Made by a program: the position numbers and the translations under genes. A stretch of 9,835 bases of DNA from Deltaproteobacteria bacterium. GTDB taxonomy: Bacteria; Desulfobacterota; Syntrophia; Syntrophales; Smithellaceae. Under the pieces are notes generated by a model. It saw only the letters and a program-made list of their open reading frames with translations. It did not search any database and had not been told where the DNA came from. Below, one piece after another: positions 6,472-9,835 of the stretch; the stretch's first letter is position 1; each line of letters begins with the position of its first letter. The stretch is from contig JAGVUJ010000240.1 in the NCBI GenBank assembly GCA_019136325.1, positions 1-9,835 on the forward strand. The letters run 5' to 3'.

Positions 6472-7329
6472 CTACTTCTTGGTGTAATCGTAAACACCCT
6501 TGCCTGTCTTACGTCCGAAACGACCGGCGCGGACCAGTTTTCTCAACATGAGCGCGGGACGGTACTTGTCGCCCAGCTCTTTGTACAGATCTTCCATAAT
6601 ATGCAGCAGCGTATCCAGACCGACCAGATCAGCCAGCGCCAGCGGCCCGATGGGATGATTGCAGCCCAGCATCATGCCCTTATCGATATCTTCAGCCGAA
6701 GCGAGTCCTTCATCCAGCACGTAAAAAGCTTCATTCAGCATCAGGCAGAGAATACGGTTGACGACAAATGCCGGGGCTTCCTTAACAACAATGACGTCCT
6801 TGCCGATTTTTTTGCCCCAGGCTTTGGCCACTTCCAGCGTTTCAGGAGATGTCTGATAGCAACAGATGACTTCCAGAAGTTTCATGACCGGAACCGGGTT
6901 GAAGAAATGCGTGCCGATGACCTTATCCGGACGCTTGGTGACGGAAGCCATTTCGGTAATGCTCAATCCAGATGTGTTCGTGAAGAAAAGGCAATGCGGC
7001 GGAACGATTCCTTCGAGTTCCTCGTAAACCTTTTTCTTGACCGCCATGACTTCAATAACAACTTCGACGACCACATCCGCTCCGGTTGCCGCCTCTTTCA
7101 TGTCCAGCGTGGGCTTGATGCGTCCCAGAATCGCGTCCATCTGTTCCTTGGTAATTTTACCCTTTTCCGCGTCGCGGCTGAGATTCTTTTTTATCGTGTT
7201 CATCCCGCCATCGATAAAGCGCTGTTCGATATCGCGCATGGTGACGTCGTAGCCCGCCTGCGCGCATACCTGCGCAATTCCGCTGCCCATTAAACCGGCG
7301 CCCAACACACAAACTTTTTTGATTTCCAT
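6472..7329 (-). CDS. hbd: 3-hydroxybutyryl-CoA dehydrogenase
   Basis: This NAD(P)-dependent enzyme interconverts 3-hydroxybutyryl-CoA (or similar short 3-hydroxyacyl-CoA) and acetoacetyl-CoA in butyrate metabolism and beta-oxidation, in the cytosol. The 285 residues match the stand-alone family (about 282-290). The Rossmann loop is [12 protein letters not shown] (8-19). The catalytic set lines up with human HAD: S120 in NTSGLS, H141 and E153 in the [15 protein letters not shown] signature (141-155), and N191. The C-terminal dimer domain ends with [14 protein letters not shown] 7329 has AAGGAAGG just upstream. It heads the leftward block and faces a divergent region with a palindromic operator-like motif. 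It may equally be a PaaH-type enzyme of aromatic degradation; the sequence alone does not separate these. Confidence 0.94.
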   Translation of the reverse strand: MEIKKVCVLGAGLMGSGIAQVCAQAGYDVTMRDIEQRFIDGGMNTIKKNLSRDAEKGKITKEQMDAILGRIKPTLDMKEAATGADVVVEVVIEVMAVKKKVYEELEGIVPPHCLFFTNTSGLSITEMASVTKRPDKVIGTHFFNPVPVMKLLEVICCYQTSPETLEVAKAWGKKIGKDVIVVKEAPAFVVNRILCLMLNEAFYVLDEGLASAEDIDKGMMLGCNHPIGPLALADLVGLDTLLHIMEDLYKELGDKYRPALMLRKLVRAGRFGRKTGKGVYDYTKK

Positions 7330-7360
7330 TTTGCCTTCCTTTCTTTTTACACTAATTTGT

Positions 7361-7434
7361 TAAGATAATTTAACTTATCCCTTTTTTATAAGATCTTTAC
7401 AGTTGCGAAAGCTAACAAACTATCTAAGTTAAAT
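7361..7434. promoter_or_regulatory. Operator-like palindrome and repeated half-site in the divergent hbd/NYN promoter region
   Basis: TAAGATAATTTAACTTA at 7361-7377 is a near-perfect 17-bp palindrome (halves TAAGATAA and TAAGTTAA, around a central T). A third half-site TAAGTTAA occurs at 7425-7432, so that ATTTAACTTA (7368-7377) and TAAGTTAAAT (7425-7434) form a perfect 10-bp inverted pair 47 bp apart. TTTGTTA (7356-7362) and TAACAAA (7413-7419) add a further pair. A dimeric repressor binding both, possibly a TetR-type acyl-CoA-responsive one, is inference. No convincing -35/-10 pair was found for hbd; TTTACA (7396) with TATCTA (7421) on the plus strand has a long 19-bp spacer. Confidence 0.45.
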
Positions 7435-7509
7435 CAAGGGAAAACCCCGGATTGAAAAAGCAACAGAATTTCATTGAATGAACAGATGCGATATGCAAGA
7501 ATTATTGTC

Positions 7510-8028
7510 ATGGTAATCCTGATAGACGGTTATAATGTGATCCGGCAATCCGATAACCTCCGGCGTTACGAACGAAAAAGTCTGGAGGCGGGACGCCAGG
7601 CGCTGATCAAAAAACTGGTCGAATACGAAAAGAAGAAAAATCACCAGATCACGGTGGTTTTCGACGGGGGGAAAAGCGACTGGCTTGATGAAGGAAGAGA
7701 CCGGGAAGGGAAAATTAATATTATTTACTCCCGCTTCGGCGAACGAGCCGATGATGTGATCAAACGCCTGGCAGCCAAAACCGTCGGGGATGTCGTCGTT
7801 GTTTCCTCCGACCGTGAAATATCCTCATTCGTTGCACAATTGGGGAAAACGCCTCTGACGTCCCCGGAATTCGAAATGATTATCAACAACGCATTATCCG
7901 CTCCCACACGGCCAGTCCGGCAAACGCAAAATAATGTTGCTCATGAAAAGCAGATCAAAAAGAAAGGGCCGGCCAGACGACTGCCGCGCGTCAAAAGGAA
8001 AGCACAAACGAAAATTGATAAACTTTAA
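7510..8028 (+). CDS. NYN-domain (YacP-like) RNA endonuclease candidate with basic tail
   Basis: The protein carries a PIN-like NYN domain of the YacP branch, whose Bacillus member (Rae1) cuts mRNA on the ribosome. I take ATG 7510 (172 residues) because it places the characteristic MVILIDGYNVIR at the very N-terminus; ATG 7486 and TTG 7474 are alternatives, and none has a strong ribosome site. Expected acidic residues are present: D6 in LIDGYN, D52 in VVFDGG, D81/D82 in RADDVIKRL and D101 in SSDREI. Residues from about 133 to the end form a low-complexity tail rich in Lys and Arg (KKKGPARR, RVKRKAQTK), suited to RNA or ribosome contact. Length is near the family's usual 170. It stands alone, so its target is not suggested by neighbours. 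Confidence 0.82.
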   Translation: MVILIDGYNVIRQSDNLRRYERKSLEAGRQALIKKLVEYEKKKNHQITVVFDGGKSDWLDEGRDREGKINIIYSRFGERADDVIKRLAAKTVGDVVVVSSDREISSFVAQLGKTPLTSPEFEMIINNALSAPTRPVRQTQNNVAHEKQIKKKGPARRLPRVKRKAQTKIDKL

Positions 8029-8036
8029 TCAACAAC

Positions 8037-8082
8037 CTTGCTGGATAACCTTTAGCAAGCGCATCTTTATAAATAATGCGCT
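8037..8082 (+). other. Two hairpins directly behind the NYN gene
   Basis: CTTGCT (8037-8042) pairs with AGCAAG (8054-8059), and AGCGCAT (8058-8064) pairs with ATGCGCT (8076-8082). Both loops are 11 nt and the two stems share two bases, so they compete or stack. They begin 9 bp after the stop codon. There is no U-tract, so a classical terminator is not supported; an RNA 3'-end stabilising structure or Rho-dependent end is possible. Confidence 0.4.
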
Positions 8083-8258
8083 CACCGGCAAAGCACATTT
8101 AAACGTATAAAATGCTTGACCCTTACTCGATCAAATCTCATGCTAAATTACGCGCCGAAAATAATTATTGACAAATATTAAAGAAATCTGGTTTTTATGA
8201 AACAGTATGATGTTAAATGTTTATTTTAATCCTATTCATAATATTTTAATAAGACCCA

Positions 8259-8394
8259 AATTTCAGAAACGAAGTGCACTGAAATTCGATAGTCGAATTA
8301 TCCCCGAGGCGAAACCGAGCGGGATCAATGTGGGGCTAATTCCCCACCCCCGGGGGCTCAGTTTTTTTGGATACTCCATTGCTGGCGGCGGGGT
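8259..8394 (+). other. Hairpin cluster: candidate structured RNA or composite palindromic repeat
   Basis: Five inverted repeats follow each other: AATTTCAG/CTGAAATT (8259-8286, loop 12); AATTCGA-TAG-TCGAATT (8283-8299), which shares bases with the first; GTGGGG-CTAATT-CCCCAC (8330-8347); the palindrome CCCCCGGGGG (8347-8356); and a GU-rich stem at 8373-8394. GAGC (8317-8320) and GCTC (8356-8359) close an outer stem, followed by AG and seven T (8362-8368), which resembles an intrinsic terminator on the plus strand. A small stem at 8301-8324 could include tandem G-A pairs. It lies 60-195 bp upstream of a lipoprotein gene. Confidence 0.5.
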
Positions 8395-8454
8395 TGTTCA
8401 TTTGTATTTTCTGAAACGGTTAATGTTAATTTCAAATTAAGGGATAAGCTATCT

Positions 8455-8910
8455 ATGAAAAAATTCTTCTTTTTGGTGTTCGTAATATTATTGATGTCTT
8501 CGATTTGTGTTTCGTGTGGAGATCGTCTGAGTTCGATAAATCCGGGGCTTTATGAGGTTAATCTCAAGCTAAAATACCCGGGACATACCCTCATCCTGAA
8601 ACAGAGAATCCGTTTTAATCCTGATGGGACATATGTAGCGGCAAATTTCGAAAACAATTCATCAGTCAAAGAACTTCAAGGCAAGTTCAGGATCGAGCAG
8701 AATATGCTGATTTTCTATGATAATCAACAACGTCTGAATATTCAAGACGGAACATGGTTGCCCAAAGAACAATCAGCGATGAAAGTCCGCAGAATGAAAA
8801 GGGAAAGCTACCAATGTTATGTGAAATGTCCCGATGCTCAAACAACTGAAAAATATAAGGGGATTGCGTTGTCCGAAGGCTGGGAAACTTATCAACGCAT
8901 CAGCAATTAG
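8455..8910 (+). CDS. Small lipoprotein of unknown function, possibly lipocalin-like
   Basis: I do not recognise this 151-residue protein. It begins with MKKFFF, a hydrophobic stretch (4-20) and a lipidation site ending VSC at C21, so it is probably exported by Sec and anchored by lipid. The residue at -3 is Cys rather than the usual Leu, which weakens but does not exclude the lipobox. G22 and D23 follow; D at +3 does not force inner-membrane retention, so the outer membrane is likely. The mature part is rich in alternating beta-type segments, with FNPDGTYVAANF (54-65) and LQGKFRIEQNMLIFYD (74-89), a pattern like small lipocalin-type barrels. A CxxxC pair (C121, C125) near the end could form a disulfide. 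An AAGGGA run lies about 10 nt before ATG 8455. AT-rich codon use differs from the metabolic genes to the left. Confidence 0.75.
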   Translation: MKKFFFLVFVILLMSSICVSCGDRLSSINPGLYEVNLKLKYPGHTLILKQRIRFNPDGTYVAANFENNSSVKELQGKFRIEQNMLIFYDNQQRLNIQDGTWLPKEQSAMKVRRMKRESYQCYVKCPDAQTTEKYKGIALSEGWETYQRISN

Positions 8911-9147
8911 AGTGGAAAATTATTGTCTTAAACATTGATCCAAAGACCGCTGCACACTGGAAGACGCACAACCGGTTAAATATATACAAGTCACACTGAA
9001 AACGATTTATCATTTATAAAGCTAAACGTGTTCCTGTATTCATGAAATAAAATCGAATCAATAAAAAAGTTTGAAAATAATTGATGTTTTTGTTAAAAGT
9101 TTACATCTTTTTACAAATACCACCTCTTTCAAGAAAAGGAGAGAAGA

Positions 9148-9835
9148 ATGGCAAAATCAACAAAAAGACAATTTTTGTTATTAATGAATGTATTCATCTG
9201 TTTTGCCTTGTTGCTTTGTATTTCTGCCTGCGGCAGCGGCGGCGGCAGAAGCGATGATGAAGAAGAAGCAACGACAAACAATAGTAAACTGACTTTAGAA
9301 ATTTCATCCAATACTGTCACATTTGGAACTCCCGTCACTCTTACCGCTACATTAACAGACGCATCTGGAAACCACGAGCCCAATACAGTGGTAACCTTCG
9401 TAGCGGCTGATTCTTCTCTTGTCACATTTACTCCCGTAGCCGCAACCGCCTTGACCAACGACAATGGCCAAGCCACTATAACATTGAATGCGGCAAGTAT
9501 CGATTCTGAAGGTGCTACAAGCATCACGGCGTCGGCACCGGTTAGCTTTCAGGGCGCAACTGTAACCACGACCAGCAAGCCGCTAGGCGTTACAGTGGGC
9601 GGTGTAACAGTTAGTCTGGGTGCCATGACTGTGGGGACGTCACCTATTTCAGCTTATGGTACAACCAGTGTCAGCGTACCGGTTCTGATAGGCGGCACAG
9701 CCGCAACGGTGCCTGTTTCAGTAATCTTCAATTCACCCTGTGTCTCAAGCGGCAAGGCAACGCTTTCCAGTCAGGTGACAAGTTCCGCAGGTATTGCAAC
9801 TTCCACTTACAAGGATAATGGATGCGCTTCGGGAA
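9148..9835 (+). CDS. Surface lipoprotein with bacterial Ig-like (Big_1/invasin-type) domains, 5' part, cut by window edge
   Basis: The frame opens at ATG 9148, with AAAGGAGAG just upstream, and stays open to the right edge (229 codons seen). A Lys/Arg-rich start, a hydrophobic core and the lipobox ISAC give lipidation at C28, followed by a GSGGG linker and an acidic DDEEE run. Next comes a Ser/Thr-rich beta-domain (about 47-118) with the Big_1 pattern: TFGTPVTLTATLTDASGN, VTFVAADSSLVTF and NDNGQATITLNAAS. After a spacer, a second similar unit (about 150-229) contains VPVSVIFNSPCVSSGKATL, SSAGIATSTYKDNGC, with a Cys pair near the unit's ends. Such proteins sit on the outer membrane and often act in adhesion or surface structure. 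Target and full length are unknown. It is 237 bp behind the smaller lipoprotein, so co-transcription is uncertain. Confidence 0.85.
   Translation, partial: MAKSTKRQFLLLMNVFICFALLLCISACGSGGGRSDDEEEATTNNSKLTLEISSNTVTFGTPVTLTATLTDASGNHEPNTVVTFVAADSSLVTFTPVAATALTNDNGQATITLNAASIDSEGATSITASAPVSFQGATVTTTSKPLGVTVGGVTVSLGAMTVGTSPISAYGTTSVSVPVLIGGTAATVPVSVIFNSPCVSSGKATLSSQVTSSAGIATSTYKDNGCASG

Larger units (their letters stand above)
8029..8454. other. 426-bp gene-free region between NYN gene and lipoprotein
   Basis: No credible coding sequence was found. An open frame from 8207 to 8440 (77 codons) lacks a ribosome site and runs through hairpin sequences. The stretch is AT-rich at 8100-8260, with a perfect TTGACA at 8168-8173 but only a weak -10 (TTTTTA at 8192-8197, spacer 18). 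It then becomes strongly structured at 8259-8394. The stretch also contains the two hairpins described at 8037-8082. Confidence 0.6.

Noticed and set aside
6601..7293. 230-codon plus-strand frame opposite the 3-hydroxybutyryl-CoA dehydrogenase
   Set aside because: The minus-strand gene carries the full catalytic set; the opposite frame has no motif or ribosome site.
8207..8440. 77-codon open frame upstream of the lipoprotein
   Set aside because: It has no ribosome site and no recognisable motif, and it runs through several hairpins and a T-tract; the structure explains the sequence better than coding does.
8029..8454. tRNA, CRISPR array or diversity-generating template repeat in the hairpin region
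   Set aside because: No cloverleaf, no regularly spaced direct repeats, and no reverse transcriptase or adenine-variable repeat pair were seen.
8911..9147. Possible promoter or riboswitch ahead of the Ig-like lipoprotein
   Set aside because: Several TTG- and TTTACA-like words occur in this very AT-rich gap (for example TTGAAA at 9071 and TTGTTA at 9090), but none pairs convincingly with a -10, and no conserved riboswitch core was recognised.
9129..9527. 132-codon antisense frame opposite the Ig-like lipoprotein
   Set aside because: The plus-strand frame has a strong ribosome site, signal peptide, lipobox and Ig-like pattern; the antisense frame reflects its Thr/Ser/Val codon bias.

Overview
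The window reads as chromosomal DNA of an anaerobic Gram-negative bacterium, most likely a deltaproteobacterium (Desulfobacterota), possibly of the Syntrophus/Smithella kind. This assignment is inference. It rests on a Kdo transferase (so an LPS outer membrane), an acyl-CoA synthetase and a 3-hydroxyacyl-CoA dehydrogenase (fatty-acid or butyrate-type CoA metabolism), two Cys-lipobox lipoproteins, and dispersed-looking palindromic repeats of a kind common in that group. No phage, transposase, CRISPR, rRNA or tRNA gene was seen.

Layout. Positions 1-3623 hold three leftward genes: Kdo transferase (waaA), a threonine/serine dehydratase-like PLP enzyme 28 bp behind it, and, after a 268-bp gap with its own promoter, a long-chain acyl-CoA synthetase cut by the left edge. 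A 131-bp divergent promoter region (3624-3754) separates waaA from rightward rpe (ribulose-phosphate 3-epimerase). rpe converges on a second leftward block: 3-hydroxybutyryl-CoA dehydrogenase, a palindromic repeat element, an NMO/FabK-like flavin oxidoreductase and a family 2 glycosyltransferase. That block ends in a hairpin plus U-tract made of mirrored 7-bp repeats. A divergent, AT-rich region with a palindromic operator-like motif leads rightward to a NYN (YacP-like) nuclease gene. To its right the base composition becomes more AT-rich: a 426-bp gene-free stretch full of hairpins, a small orphan lipoprotein, and the start of a larger Ig-like-domain lipoprotein cut by the right edge.

How the genes fit together. 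waaA serves lipid A/Kdo assembly and rpe serves the pentose phosphate pathway, which supplies the ribulose-5-P made into Kdo; their divergent pairing may be more than chance, but this is only suggestive. The acyl-CoA synthetase and hydroxyacyl-CoA dehydrogenase belong to acyl-CoA metabolism. The right-hand lipoproteins look like lineage-specific cell-surface genes.

No clear multi-gene novel system is visible. The items most worth a second look are non-coding: the structured 5' leader of the acyl-CoA synthetase, the nested palindromic element at 6338-6428, and the hairpin cluster at 8259-8394.
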